A DNA stretch of 22,718 bases from Enteropsectra breve. Its lineage: Eukaryota > Microsporidia. Positions 1-8,629 of the stretch are shown piece by piece. The notes under the pieces are model-generated. The model ran no database searches. It saw only the letters and a list, made by a program, of their open reading frames with translations, and was not told where the DNA came from. Within the stretch, counting starts at the first letter, position 1; the number at the start of each line of letters is the position of its first letter. Location: assembly GCA_024243835.1 (NCBI GenBank), contig JALPMN010000575.1, positions 1 through 22,718 on the forward strand, given 5' to 3'. Position numbers and translations under genes: made by a program.

Positions 1-854
1 AGTCCTTTTTTTCGAAGCGGAGGAAGTGTATTTGATTTAAGTGATGTAGATATATTTGCCTTAGATGATTCGGCCTCAGATGAGACGTGCTTTTCACTGC
101 TAAATAGTGCATCTCTGAAATAATCGAGCAGTCCTTCTTTTTGCAGCAAATAGTATAAGTTTATTCCAAACACAATATCACATTTTAACTTAAGATGCAC
201 AATTGATTCTGTCTTATAGCTAAGAAAGATATCAGTAGTTGAATCAGCATCAAATTTTAGTGTCTTATATTGATTAAACATTTCTAAGAGCTTATTTTGG
301 GACAATTTAACATTCGTTTTGATAAATAAATGATTTCGCATCTGGTTAATCAATTTTATCAGCTTAAGGTTAAAATTGGTCGAGATTTTTACTTTGGGAA
401 TGTTTTTACTCTTAGATATTCTCATTACCAGATCTGCATTCTTTTTATTTAGATAATCATCAAGTTTGGCAAAAAAGTAACTATGATCTTCGTAACACTC
501 GTATGGAATATTGTTTACAGCCTCAAGGTAAAGCTCCGCATACATGCAGTATTGCTCTATTAGACTGGGCTTAGCAACTGCAAAAGTAGCTTTGTCCGTT
601 TTCAATTTTTTATCATTTATAGCAATTTGCACATCCTGTTCATTATTAAAATGTTTGCCTGAGTCATCATTACTGTTTTGACGAAAGGCGTTTCTCAGTG
701 CTTCAGATGAGAACACTTCAGTTAGTGAAAACAACATTGAATTTGAACTCCCGTTTCCTATTTTCACTGGCACATTTCTTGCACTGCAAACGTTGGGTTC
801 TAAAACGAAAAATTCTCCATTCAGAAACTGTGGCAGTTTTTCGTGGAGCTTCAT
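1..854 (-). CDS. Hypothetical protein, C-terminus beyond window edge
   Basis: I do not recognise this protein. The minus-strand frame is open for 284 codons from the ATG at 854-852 to the window edge with no stop, so the gene is partial at its 3' end. A stop-free run this long is very unlikely by chance in DNA this A+T-rich. The start is supported by CCC directly before the ATG and two AAAATTTT stretches upstream, the same signal as the other genes here. The N-terminus reads MKLHEKLPQFLNGEFFVLEP. No signal peptide or membrane segment is visible. The middle is mixed helical and Lys/Asn/Leu-rich (for example KLIKLINQMRNHLF), and the visible end is Ser/Lys-rich (SSEAESSKANISTSLKS). The neighbouring sirtuin is on the same strand about 780 bp upstream. 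No function is proposed. Confidence 0.85.
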   Translation of the reverse strand, partial: MKLHEKLPQFLNGEFFVLEPNVCSARNVPVKIGNGSSNSMLFSLTEVFSSEALRNAFRQNSNDDSGKHFNNEQDVQIAINDKKLKTDKATFAVAKPSLIEQYCMYAELYLEAVNNIPYECYEDHSYFFAKLDDYLNKKNADLVMRISKSKNIPKVKISTNFNLKLIKLINQMRNHLFIKTNVKLSQNKLLEMFNQYKTLKFDADSTTDIFLSYKTESIVHLKLKCDIVFGINLYYLLQKEGLLDYFRDALFSSEKHVSSEAESSKANISTSLKSNTLPPLRKKG

Positions 855-878
855 GGGTTAAAATTTTGTAAAAATTTT
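855..878 (-). promoter_or_regulatory. AAATTT + CCC-like start signal of the partial gene
   Basis: Read on the minus strand, two AAAATTTT stretches are followed by CCC immediately before the ATG. This matches the AAATTT-like and CCC-like signals known near microsporidian start codons and decides the start of the partial gene. Confidence 0.6.
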
Positions 879-1634
879 AGGTATAAGATAACTGTCAGTT
901 AAGTAGAAAAAATTGATTAACAATAACTTCTAAATTTCTCTTAGAAATATAAGGTAACAATAAAATATGAAGCTATAAATCATCATTTCCGTATAAAATT
1001 TCTTTAACCGCTTAAGTATATCTCAATTTATGAACGATTGTTACTTGGCAGTGGTTATAGTTAAAAACGGCCTTCAGAGCAATTTGTAAATCATATTAGT
1101 TCTGTATATTCAGTTCAAAAAGCAAAGGCCATGATTAATTTAGTTACTCAAAACAGCTTTGTTACTTGTTAAAGGCATAATTAAGAATATTCACAGTATA
1201 TTATCAATATGAAAACTTTTTATGATAGAATAAACCGAAATAATTTGAAATGACTTAGCTTTGGATAATTAAAAGAGAGCTTCTTAAAGATTAAATTGAA
1301 AAATTATAATATTACATTTCAATATTTGTCTAATACAATCTAATCGAGCTTCTAGTGTAAAAATAACCTATTTATCATTATTTTAAAATAAAAATGAGAA
1401 TGCTACACATATTTAGATCTTTACCTTTCGGAACCCTAAAAATTGAGTATATATTTATAGAACTAAAAACAAATGCAATTAGATTCCATCTTTTAATATA
1501 GCCTCCATGTATAAAGAACTTGCTCTCAGTTCTTCTGTTACATAAGAAAAGCTTAACAAAACTCATTAATTTAAAGTTAATGATCATCAATAACAAATAA
1601 TTCTATAGATACCATGATTTAACGAAAAATTTAT
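855..1634. other. Intergenic, A+T-rich
   Basis: About 780 bp between the start of the partial gene and the stop of the sirtuin. Apart from the start signal at its left edge I see no conserved gene, tRNA or repeat. A 72-codon minus-strand frame at 1378-1596 is Ile/Phe/Leu-rich, lacks the local start signal and looks like chance. Confidence 0.5.
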
Positions 1635-1635
1635 T
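1630..1635 (-). terminator. AATAAA overlapping the sirtuin stop codon
   Basis: On the minus strand the end reads TGAATAAA, so a poly(A)-signal-like hexamer begins at the last base of the TGA stop. The same arrangement occurs at five other genes in the window. Confidence 0.4.
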
Positions 1636-3404
1636 CATCTTCTTCTGTATGTCTTTCTAGTACATTTCTTCTTTTTCTTCTTCTCAGCGTCCGTTACAAC
1701 CTCCTTAATGATGTTTGTAAACTCGTCCTCAAGTGTTACACATGTCGAGTCTTTCTGCTCATTGATAAAACTGTCTTTATCAAGCTCCTCATCACCAATT
1801 GCCGTACTCTCTGATTCCTTCAGTATTTCATCAAGGACTGGCTGTGAAATTGAGCTTTCTTCATCGAATGCCGAAGAAAGCGCCTCAACCTTTGCGTATA
1901 TTTTAGGTTTTTCGGCACTCTTTGGGCCCATCAGCAGAGCGCTGTCTTTTATTCCACTAATACTACTATTCTTCTTCTTATCTTCTTTTATAGCAGCGTT
2001 ATTGTTATTATAAGCATTATTAATAATATCAGCACTACTATTGTTCCTGCTTATATTATCGATAACAATGCTCTCTTTCTTTATTAAACTGCTTTCCTCC
2101 TTCCTTACTGATTCAAAGCTCCTTTTGTCTTCTATTACACTGCTATTAAGTGATATTTTTCTGAGTGACTGATTTACCTCTTCCTTGAGCTCCTCCAGCG
2201 GATTAGAGTTCAGAATCATCGAAGAGTTATTTTCAGTTGTGCTCTCGCTGCATTTAGTAATATCACTATCTTCATCATCTAAGTATCGTTGTATGATATA
2301 ATTAACACTGTTGTATTTTGCAACGATATCCTCAGCACCTTTAATATTATTCTTATCATCTTTTTCACTTAGACTTATTTTCATGTTCCTGCTTATAACG
2401 GTATTTATATCACACCCACGATCATTCTTAATCGCACTCTTAGTATCAACCTTCTTAATCTTAGTATCAACCTTTTTAACTATACTTTTAGCATCATTTT
2501 CTACCTCGCTTATTACATCTTTCAAAATATCTTCCATAATGGTATTGTTTTTAACAGTGCCATTCAGAACAGCGTCAACAAAATCCACACAGTCTCCTTC
2601 GTAGAAATAATCAAAAACCTCTTCCCATTCCTTTGTTGGTTTCGTCATGTTCACCAAAATACGCTTTCCATACGCCCCTGGGCACTTGGAAAACATTTTA
2701 ACCATTTTCTTTACGCCATCAACTTTAAGGCTCGTTCCAATTACAATAAGCAAATCGAGGTCTTTGTCTTTCTCCGCCATTCGGCCTATGAAGGCCCCTT
2801 CTGGATGCGCCTGCTGGTAGTGTATAATTCCCGGGTGCATGTTACCGATGGGTCTCTTCCGGATGTTGTTTTTCTCGTTTGAGATTCTTCTTTCCACACA
2901 GCTTGGGCACTCCATTTCCTGTGCGCTGCTGTACAAATCAATCTGCTCTTGCAGGAAAGGCATTTTAAATCCGCAGTACTGGCAGTTCAGGAGCGCAAGA
3001 TTTCCATGGAGATAAACACCACGCGTAGTGGCATCTTTGGTCATCTTCATCCCAGCCTTCGCCTCAAGGCAGTCGATGTTCTGTGTGTAGACACGGGCGC
3101 GGGGATACTCCGAGAGAAAGCGGTGCACCGTGTTGGGCTGTGCTGCATCACACAGCTCCTTGAGCTCTGCAATGTACTTCAGGTAGATCTCTCGGCTCCC
3201 CTCCTTCAGCCCAAAATTGTAGGTAAACAGATCCTTCCCATTGATCTTCAGTTTGCTGCGCAGAGAAGAGAAAATTCCGGTCGGTGAGCGGAAGTCTGGG
3301 ATTCCGCTGGGCACTGATATCCCTGCGCCAACCACAAATACGCATTTTTTGTGTTTGAGGATGTGTTTGTTGTTGATGAGAAAGGCATCGTCTATGTGGA
3401 TCAT
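1635..3404 (-). CDS. Sir2-family NAD-dependent deacetylase, Hst3/Hst4-like, with long acidic tail
   Basis: Predicted NAD+-dependent protein lysine deacetylase of 589 residues. The sirtuin domain fills roughly residues 10-285: NAD-binding GAGIS (26-30) and GIPDFRS (34-40), TQNID (107-111), the catalytic His in YLHGN (133), zinc-binding pairs C141/C144 and C166/C169, then GTSLKVDGVKK (223-233) and VN (251-252). GTSLKVDGVKK and the later EWEEVFDYF resemble the Hst3/Hst4 group, which removes H3K56 acetylation in fungi; that substrate is inferred from family. Residue 112 after TQNID is Cys where Gly is usual. Residues from about 290 to the end are low-complexity, rich in Ser, Asn, Lys, Glu and Asp, with a duplicated KKVDTK, ending in a basic KKKKKCTRKTYRRR stretch that could be a nuclear localisation signal. 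The start follows CCCC closely. The tail is A/T-rich at third positions compared with the catalytic part. Confidence 0.92.
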   Translation of the reverse strand: MIHIDDAFLINNKHILKHKKCVFVVGAGISVPSGIPDFRSPTGIFSSLRSKLKINGKDLFTYNFGLKEGSREIYLKYIAELKELCDAAQPNTVHRFLSEYPRARVYTQNIDCLEAKAGMKMTKDATTRGVYLHGNLALLNCQYCGFKMPFLQEQIDLYSSAQEMECPSCVERRISNEKNNIRKRPIGNMHPGIIHYQQAHPEGAFIGRMAEKDKDLDLLIVIGTSLKVDGVKKMVKMFSKCPGAYGKRILVNMTKPTKEWEEVFDYFYEGDCVDFVDAVLNGTVKNNTIMEDILKDVISEVENDAKSIVKKVDTKIKKVDTKSAIKNDRGCDINTVISRNMKISLSEKDDKNNIKGAEDIVAKYNSVNYIIQRYLDDEDSDITKCSESTTENNSSMILNSNPLEELKEEVNQSLRKISLNSSVIEDKRSFESVRKEESSLIKKESIVIDNISRNNSSADIINNAYNNNNAAIKEDKKKNSSISGIKDSALLMGPKSAEKPKIYAKVEALSSAFDEESSISQPVLDEILKESESTAIGDEELDKDSFINEQKDSTCVTLEDEFTNIIKEVVTDAEKKKKKKCTRKTYRRR

Positions 3405-3405
3405 T

Positions 3406-3409
3406 GGGG
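3406..3409 (-). promoter_or_regulatory. CCCC start signal of the sirtuin gene
   Basis: On the minus strand CCCC lies one base before the ATG, preceded by a T-run. No clear AAATTT element is present here. Confidence 0.5.
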
Positions 3410-3553
3410 TAAAAAAACATCCAGGATTTCATAAAGGAAGTAGAGAGAGATTAAAAAACATCTAAGATCAAAGTTCTAGCATATTTTATAGAGTTAATAC
3501 TATATTAGGAGGCAAATTAGTATGCTTTTACGTAATTAGAAAGCCAAGATAAT

Positions 3554-3609
3554 CTTGTATAATTTCTCTTGTACTATTTCTCTTGTATAATTACCCTAGT
3601 ATAACGTTT
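3554..3609. repeat. 14-bp tandem repeat, about 4 units
   Basis: Units CTTGTATAATTTCT, CTTGTACTATTTCT, CTTGTATAATTACC and CTAGTATAACGTTT follow each other without gaps. The first three differ at only a few positions and the fourth is degenerate. It sits in the divergent promoter region. Confidence 0.8.
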
Positions 3610-3742
3610 AGTGCTGATTTTTAAATCCTCTAATTACAGTTTTGTGTGCTTCACTAATGGCTGTTGTTTTAAATAGTTAATTAATTCTCAACGTGCTTTC
3701 ATCTCCATTAAAATTTAAAATGAAAAATGCTGCTCTACATAG

Positions 3743-3763
3743 AAATTTTCATTTTTATTTCCC
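3743..3763 (+). promoter_or_regulatory. AAATTTT + CCC start signal of the SNARE-like gene
   Basis: AAATTTT at 3743-3749 and CCC at 3761-3763, seven bases before the ATG at 3771. Confidence 0.6.
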
Positions 3764-3770
3764 TTGAGAA

Positions 3771-4310
3771 ATGTTTAAACTGAATGACTTCAAAAGAATC
3801 CTGGATGAAACAACAGTGATGCTTGAAAAAAAGAATACGGTTGATGAAGATGACAGAGAGGAAATGGAAATGGCCATTGAGAGCAACATACATGCACTGA
3901 GGATAATATGCAGGGGAATGGAGAACAAAGAGATGCAGGCACAGGCGGAGAAGATTCTGCGCACACTGGCAGGTGGAAGCGCTGGAAACGAAAAAATAGA
4001 GCTGTTCGATGAGCCAAAGCCCCGTGGGACGAAGAATGCGCACACAGACAGCAGGAACGAAAGCATCAACAACGAGCTGTACAAAAACAGCGTGAGGCTC
4101 AGGCAAATGGCTGAGAGATTTGGAGAGAGTCTTAAAGAAGATAAAAAAGTTGTGCAAAGAGTGGCAAATAAAATGGAGCACAGCAGTGTGGGGAGCAAAA
4201 TAAACATGAAAAAGCTTGATGAGGGCGTTAGAAAAGTATCGAGCAGTACCTTTCTGATGATTGCAGTGCTGCTATTTGTAGTGATGTATTTTATAATACG
4301 GTTTTTATAA
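3771..4310 (+). CDS. Tail-anchored SNARE-like protein, possibly Use1-type
   Basis: A 179-residue protein with the layout of a tail-anchored SNARE: a charged helical N-terminal half (1-65), a linker with a Gly/Pro-containing patch (67-95), a heptad-like helical stretch (about 100-158) and one C-terminal hydrophobic segment (161-177) ending two residues from the C-terminus. The stretch around ERFGESLKEDKKVVQRVANK recalls the SNARE motif of Use1, an ER SNARE for Golgi-to-ER traffic, whose central layer can carry Asp; D124 would be the candidate here. This assignment rests on layout and weak motif likeness, so Sec20-type or another tail-anchored coiled-coil protein remains possible. It should be inserted post-translationally with the bulk in the cytosol. 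The start is supported by AAATTTT plus CCC upstream. Confidence 0.7.
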   Translation: MFKLNDFKRILDETTVMLEKKNTVDEDDREEMEMAIESNIHALRIICRGMENKEMQAQAEKILRTLAGGSAGNEKIELFDEPKPRGTKNAHTDSRNESINNELYKNSVRLRQMAERFGESLKEDKKVVQRVANKMEHSSVGSKINMKKLDEGVRKVSSSTFLMIAVLLFVVMYFIIRFL

Positions 4311-4504
4311 GGAAAAACTTAAACAACATTTTATGAATATTGCCAGTATAAATAAACACGTATCCTTTAACAGATGATTATCATCTCAATCTTTTATGTT
4401 TGATATTTATCATTGTGAATTATTATTTAAAAGGGACTTGTAACTGTGTTTATGGCTTTTAAAAGAACGGATTATAATTTGCATTATTTTTCAAATTCAA
4501 GGCG

Positions 4505-4517
4505 ATATTTTCTGCCC
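4505..4517 (+). promoter_or_regulatory. ATATTTT + CCC start signal of 6-phosphogluconolactonase
   Basis: ATATTTT is followed by CCC at 4515-4517, two bases before the ATG at 4520. Confidence 0.5.
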
Positions 4518-4519
4518 TT

Positions 4520-5119
4520 ATGACGGCAATTATAAGGACAGCGAATTTTAAAGAAACAATTTATAAGATACTGGAGAAATACAGCGGTAAGGAGCTCAAT
4601 CTGATGATTGCCGGAGGATCGCTACTCAATATTCTTGCATACGAGAAGACTGGCACACTAAACACCGGTGCCTGGAAAATATATTTTGCAGACGAGCGGG
4701 TCGAACAGGGCCATCTGAACTACAGTGGGGCACAGGACTTTTTGAATTTGACGAATTGTAAATTCTTTCCGATGGAAACAAGTCTTGGTGCCAAAGAAGC
4801 AGCCGAAAAATACAATAAGATCTTGGACGGTGTGAAAATTGATCTGTGCCTGCTGGGTATCGGAGACAACGGGCACATATGTTCTCTATGGCCAGAATCA
4901 GATAGCCTTGAGTCCAAGGAGAATGTTGTTGGGGTGTGTGTAGAATGCCCTTTGTCGCCACAGCGAGTAACAACAACCTTAAAGTTTCTTAACGAATCAG
5001 TTAGCTGCTTATATTTCGTTATTCCGCCTAAAAACGGAAAGCCAAAATCTATTTCAGAGCCCCATGAGAGCATCAGATCTAGACTAACTAAAGAATATAC
5101 CGTTGTTCTTCCCGAATAA
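4520..5119 (+). CDS. 6-phosphogluconolactonase
   Basis: Hydrolyses 6-phosphogluconolactone to 6-phosphogluconate, the second step of the oxidative pentose phosphate pathway, in the cytosol. The 199-residue protein shows the family landmarks in order: GGS (32-34) in the phosphate-binding loop, FADER (56-60), the signature LLGIGDNGHICSLWP (111-125) with the conserved His119, and SPQRVT (146-151). It is short compared with the usual 230-260 residues: the N-terminus before the first strand and several loops are trimmed, as is common in reduced parasite proteomes. The match to 6PGL is better than to glucosamine-6-phosphate deaminase because of the NGH..SLWP and SP.R(V)T motifs. It follows the SNARE-like gene by 209 bp on the same strand, with no functional link. 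The stop codon overlaps AATAAA. Confidence 0.93.
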   Translation: MTAIIRTANFKETIYKILEKYSGKELNLMIAGGSLLNILAYEKTGTLNTGAWKIYFADERVEQGHLNYSGAQDFLNLTNCKFFPMETSLGAKEAAEKYNKILDGVKIDLCLLGIGDNGHICSLWPESDSLESKENVVGVCVECPLSPQRVTTTLKFLNESVSCLYFVIPPKNGKPKSISEPHESIRSRLTKEYTVVLPE

Positions 5120-5120
5120 A
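5115..5120 (+). terminator. AATAAA overlapping the 6PGL stop codon
   Basis: The coding end reads GAATAAAG: TAA (5117-5119) is embedded in the hexamer AATAAA. It is a candidate poly(A) signal. Confidence 0.4.
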
Positions 5121-5593
5121 GGCTTTGAATAAACTATCTAGAGCATTACACTATTCATTTAAAGAGATAAAAAGTAGTTCTATACGAAAGCTTACTGAAA
5201 TTAATGTTAACCATTCAAATAACAAATCAAATTGAATAAAAAGTGTAATTGTAGTGTTTTTAAATGAGTTCTTTTCTTTGGACAATTCGCCTTCATTTAG
5301 CAGGCCTATCAACAAACGGCCATTTAATTCAGACAAGTTCTGCTAAAACAAATAAACTAATAAAACGCAAAATCTCGCTAATTTATTAATATTAAAGACT
5401 ATTAATTGGTGACTCGTATAAAATACGCTTGCAAAACACAATCCTTCATAGTAAAAATTATCTGATAAAAAGAGTTTTGCTTTTGCGCTATTTTTCAAAC
5501 GAAGCCTGGCATTATAAACGGTCACAGCATGAGCATATCAAAGCTAGACGAATTTTGCTATATATGAAATAATGTAAAAGGAAAGTCTTAAGT

Positions 5594-5806
5594 TTAATGA
5601 TCATCTCTAAATTCTTCTCTTTTGCTGACATTATAAACTTCATTTGATAAAATATCATTTGCTTTTTGATTTCTTTTAAAGAATCCACCTCTCATAATTT
5701 CATATTTAGAGGGGTCCTGAAGAATAGTCAGTTTTCCTATTGGGGTTTGGACAAGAGCATTATAAACAGCCTATATCTTAGCATAAAAAATAAGTATCAC
5801 ACGCAT
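5594..5806 (-). pseudogene. Possible relic of a small gene with an in-frame stop
   Basis: Starting at an ATG on the minus strand (5806-5804), the frame reads MRVILIFYAKI, then a TAG stop (plus 5771-5773), then 58 further codons to TAA at 5594-5596. The second part begins AVYNALVQTPIGKLTILQD and includes KYEIMRGGFFKRNQKAND; its composition looks more like protein than the surrounding Ile/Phe/Lys noise. No CCC start signal precedes the ATG. It may be a decayed gene or a chance frame; no family is recognised. Confidence 0.22.
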
Positions 5807-6205
5807 CAAATTGATGTCGTTTTATAAGCTTTTTTAGTAGGCTATGTTTAAACGAAAACAATTGATGGTATGGATTTTATGATTACTTTATCTATAAATA
5901 ATTTGAAAAAAAAAATTAAGCTTTAGGAAGTACAGCATATAAAATAGCAATTTTATTCATCTTTTCGGCATTTAATCCAAATTATAGTTTTGTGCAGTTT
6001 CATTAATATTTTATTAAAATTTAATTTAAAGCTTTAGAATTGGAATTGAAGCACAGGAACTGATACTCTCATATTCTCATTATAAAACTCCGACAATATA
6101 AATTAAAAGTAAACTCTGTGATTCGTTGTGGCATACTCTATATAAAAGCATCCATCCCAGCCCTGGTTTAAGCGTTTGGTAAAATTTTAATATAAATAAA
6201 AAAAT

Positions 6206-6217
6206 AAATTTTTATCC
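6206..6217 (+). promoter_or_regulatory. AAATTTTT + CC start signal of the zinc-finger gene
   Basis: AAATTTTT at 6206-6213 is followed by CC directly before the ATG at 6218, a weak form of the local signal. Confidence 0.45.
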
Positions 6218-8629
6218 ATGCTGTTAGGTTCAGCATTGTCCTTAATAGGAATTATCTATGCCCAGCATAGTACTGGATATTCAAAGTGCATTGTAGGGTA
6301 CGAAAGGCTGCAGGATCTTTGCAAAAGTGGTGTTAAGTGCCTTCTTTGTGAGAGGTCTTTCGCTTCTACGGAAAAGCCTTCAAAAAAAGACAAGATGCCA
6401 CCGTATATGTATGCCAAAAATACCAAGACTTATACGCGTATAGCTACCTGCAGCACCCCACGGTGTGATTCCTTTTACCACAGTCATTGCCTTATTTCCA
6501 AGTGTGAAGTATCACTTACATCTATAAACAATACAGTAAGTAAGAGTAGCGATTTTAACAGAAACTTTAGTAAAGTAGGTACAAATGCTATGCAAAATAG
6601 TGTGGATGTCGATAAAAACCGAATAAAATGCATGAAGTGCAAAGAGACATTCATACCGAATGTCACAGAATATGCCTTGTGGATTCTCAAACATTTTGCC
6701 AATAACAAACTAGTAATTCGTTCCAACGATTTCTCCTTAATGAGCTCCAAACGTCTATATTTGGACATTTTTTTGGGTAAAAGGCTCAGCAAGAAGGAAC
6801 TGTGTAAAATTGGCTGCAAACTACCAAATGACATGAAGAATATGCATCTAAGACGTATATTGCGCACCGCACTTTCCATCGGTGCCAAATCCTTAGATAA
6901 AATGAGGTTTTGCCGCAACTTCCACGGTTTTTTTAAATTACCCCGCGGCTGCCAAAGATACAGGAATTATTTCATCCGCAGCTGTATGGAGATATTTTTC
7001 TCCGCCAAAGATACCCTTGAAAGAGAAAAAAGAGAGTTTTTAAACGTAATTGATAAAGAGTTTACTGAAATATTTCCACCGCATTTCGATGATATCAGGA
7101 AATACTACAGACTTTACAAAGAGGAGTTTAGTCAGCTGTACTCCAGGATTATAGAGAAGTCCGTTTTAATTAGCACGGAAAAGGCACTGAGCTTTGTGTA
7201 CGAGCTAGCCAACTTTGAGAATGGTGCGCTCCTTTGCTACATCACTGAAAAAACTGTAAAATCGCCAAACTTCCCCAATGAGCAGCTGTTAAATGATATT
7301 TTAATCAGAACAATTAAAGATGGAAAGTGGCTGCCGCAGCAACGAACAGGCCTGGACTACTCGGTGCAGATCTGGGACTCAGCACTTGCTTTTTTGCAGA
7401 GAATCGGTAATGCAGGCCACGACAGAATTGAGGGCTTTTTCAGGGCAGTTCTTTCAAATCTGTTTATGGTTCCCAGAGAAACGAGCTTTATGGGAATTCA
7501 GGTTCCACGTACACCATCGGCTCTGTGCGTCTTTATGATGGAAATAATAAGCACGCATCAAAACAATAACGATAGTAGCAACAAAGATAAAAATACTACT
7601 GATAAAAACATCGTTCGTGAGCTTTACAGCAGCTGGTTCGTATATGACTTTATACTGGCCAAAATATACAGCACCTACAGCTACGAAAATACAAACATGC
7701 AGAGGCGGCTGTATCTTATCTTTGGAGAATTAGAGAAAGCACGAGGAAGATCATCCGTTACATACCTGGTGCTAATGGAGGAGCAGAAGATAAGAAATGA
7801 GTCTCTCATCACAATGCTGCAGCAGGCGAAGCCAAGAGTGTTTCCAAAAGTATTTCCCAGAGAAAAGATTTCAGTGATATTAAGACACCGCGCAGTATCA
7901 AATATTGGAGAAATTAAGGTCTTTAAGAGATTTAATGCAAGCCAGGCCATCAAGGAACAGCTGCTAAGAGATGCTTTAGAAAACACCGAGTTTGTAAACT
8001 ACAGAAGTGCAGGGCTTATTTATAGCCTGATTAAAAGCGATGCTCCGAGACTGAAGGACTGCTTCTTTAGATCCCTGAGAAACGGCTGTATTGGCGCATA
8101 CGGAGCCTTAGAAAAAACGCTTCAGTTGCAGCTTCTAAACGAGGCTATCAGGAACAGAAGAGGCGGTGAAATTCTATTTTGCATCCACGATGCCGAGATT
8201 CTGGCGCGGATTGGCAACAATGTGATTAGGCAGATGCTTGTCAATTCATCCTTCTTCTACAGGCTGGAGGGCCTTATGGAGTATTTGATCTGTGCTTTAT
8301 ATGATTTCGAGGATAAATCCAAAATAACATGCAGCACAGCGATAAGTAATGCTGGTGCAAACTATAAAGTTGTAGCAGGAGAGCCTCTTGGATTAAACCA
8401 AGAAAATTATCTCTTTAAAAACGTAGATTTTTGTCCGCTGCTGAAGTTTTATTTTGAGGAGGTTATTTTATCGTTTCCTGCAAGCATCAGAGCCGATTAC
8501 CACACCATGAGAAAATTTATGGTTTTCTATTTAAGTTGTTTCAACATTCAGAGAACTGAGTTGGACCGTATTATTAATATTCTTATGACTTGTAAGTGCA
8601 ACCAGAAACTAATCGATGAAATGGTCTAA
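6218..8629 (+). CDS. Large protein with N-terminal Slx1/RING-like zinc finger, function unknown
   Basis: An 803-residue protein. Residues 41-141 carry a C4HC3-type treble-clef pattern: CLLC (41-44), C78-x4-C83, H88-x2-C91 within RCDSFYHSHCL, and CMKC (138-141). The CD-x3-H-x2-CL part closely resembles the C-terminal zinc finger of the Slx1 structure-specific endonuclease, and is also compatible with RING/Nse1-type fingers. No GIY-YIG nuclease domain is visible in the protein or upstream. Residues 3-16 are hydrophobic and could be read as a signal peptide, which would be odd beside a RING-like finger. The other 660 residues are mostly helical, basic in the 180-260 region (RRILRTALSIGAKSLDKMRF), with a short Asn/Asp/Lys insertion near 447-467, and match no family I know. 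A nuclear DNA-repair or ubiquitin-ligase role is only an inference from the finger. Confidence 0.8.
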   Translation: MLLGSALSLIGIIYAQHSTGYSKCIVGYERLQDLCKSGVKCLLCERSFASTEKPSKKDKMPPYMYAKNTKTYTRIATCSTPRCDSFYHSHCLISKCEVSLTSINNTVSKSSDFNRNFSKVGTNAMQNSVDVDKNRIKCMKCKETFIPNVTEYALWILKHFANNKLVIRSNDFSLMSSKRLYLDIFLGKRLSKKELCKIGCKLPNDMKNMHLRRILRTALSIGAKSLDKMRFCRNFHGFFKLPRGCQRYRNYFIRSCMEIFFSAKDTLEREKREFLNVIDKEFTEIFPPHFDDIRKYYRLYKEEFSQLYSRIIEKSVLISTEKALSFVYELANFENGALLCYITEKTVKSPNFPNEQLLNDILIRTIKDGKWLPQQRTGLDYSVQIWDSALAFLQRIGNAGHDRIEGFFRAVLSNLFMVPRETSFMGIQVPRTPSALCVFMMEIISTHQNNNDSSNKDKNTTDKNIVRELYSSWFVYDFILAKIYSTYSYENTNMQRRLYLIFGELEKARGRSSVTYLVLMEEQKIRNESLITMLQQAKPRVFPKVFPREKISVILRHRAVSNIGEIKVFKRFNASQAIKEQLLRDALENTEFVNYRSAGLIYSLIKSDAPRLKDCFFRSLRNGCIGAYGALEKTLQLQLLNEAIRNRRGGEILFCIHDAEILARIGNNVIRQMLVNSSFFYRLEGLMEYLICALYDFEDKSKITCSTAISNAGANYKVVAGEPLGLNQENYLFKNVDFCPLLKFYFEEVILSFPASIRADYHTMRKFMVFYLSCFNIQRTELDRIINILMTCKCNQKLIDEMV

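Larger units (their letters stand above)
3405..3770. other. Divergent intergenic region between the sirtuin and the SNARE-like gene
   Basis: About 366 bp between two divergently transcribed genes, so it should hold both promoters. It contains a 14-bp tandem repeat (3554-3609) and the start signals of both genes. No further gene is visible. Confidence 0.5.
5120..6217. other. Long intergenic region, no confident gene
   Basis: About 1.1 kb, the longest gap in the window. It holds a possible broken minus-strand gene (5594-5806), three exact copies of CATTATAAAC (5510-5519, 5629-5638, 5758-5767) and the start signal of the next gene. Two minus-strand frames of about 60 codons (5151-5336, 5343-5525) are not supported. 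I see no tRNA. Confidence 0.5.

Noticed and set aside
1378..1596. 72-codon minus-strand frame after the sirtuin
   Set aside because: Hydrophobic noise-like composition typical of A+T-rich DNA, no start signal and no recognisable motif.
3735..4207. 148-150 codon frames antisense to the SNARE-like gene
   Set aside because: Shadows of a charged helical protein; composition is Leu/Ser/Phe-rich, and the plus-strand gene has the start signal and a clear domain layout.
5151..5525. Two minus-strand frames of about 60 codons
   Set aside because: No start signal and no motif. The VYNA shared with the relic at 5594-5806 comes only from the GTTTATAATG decamer.
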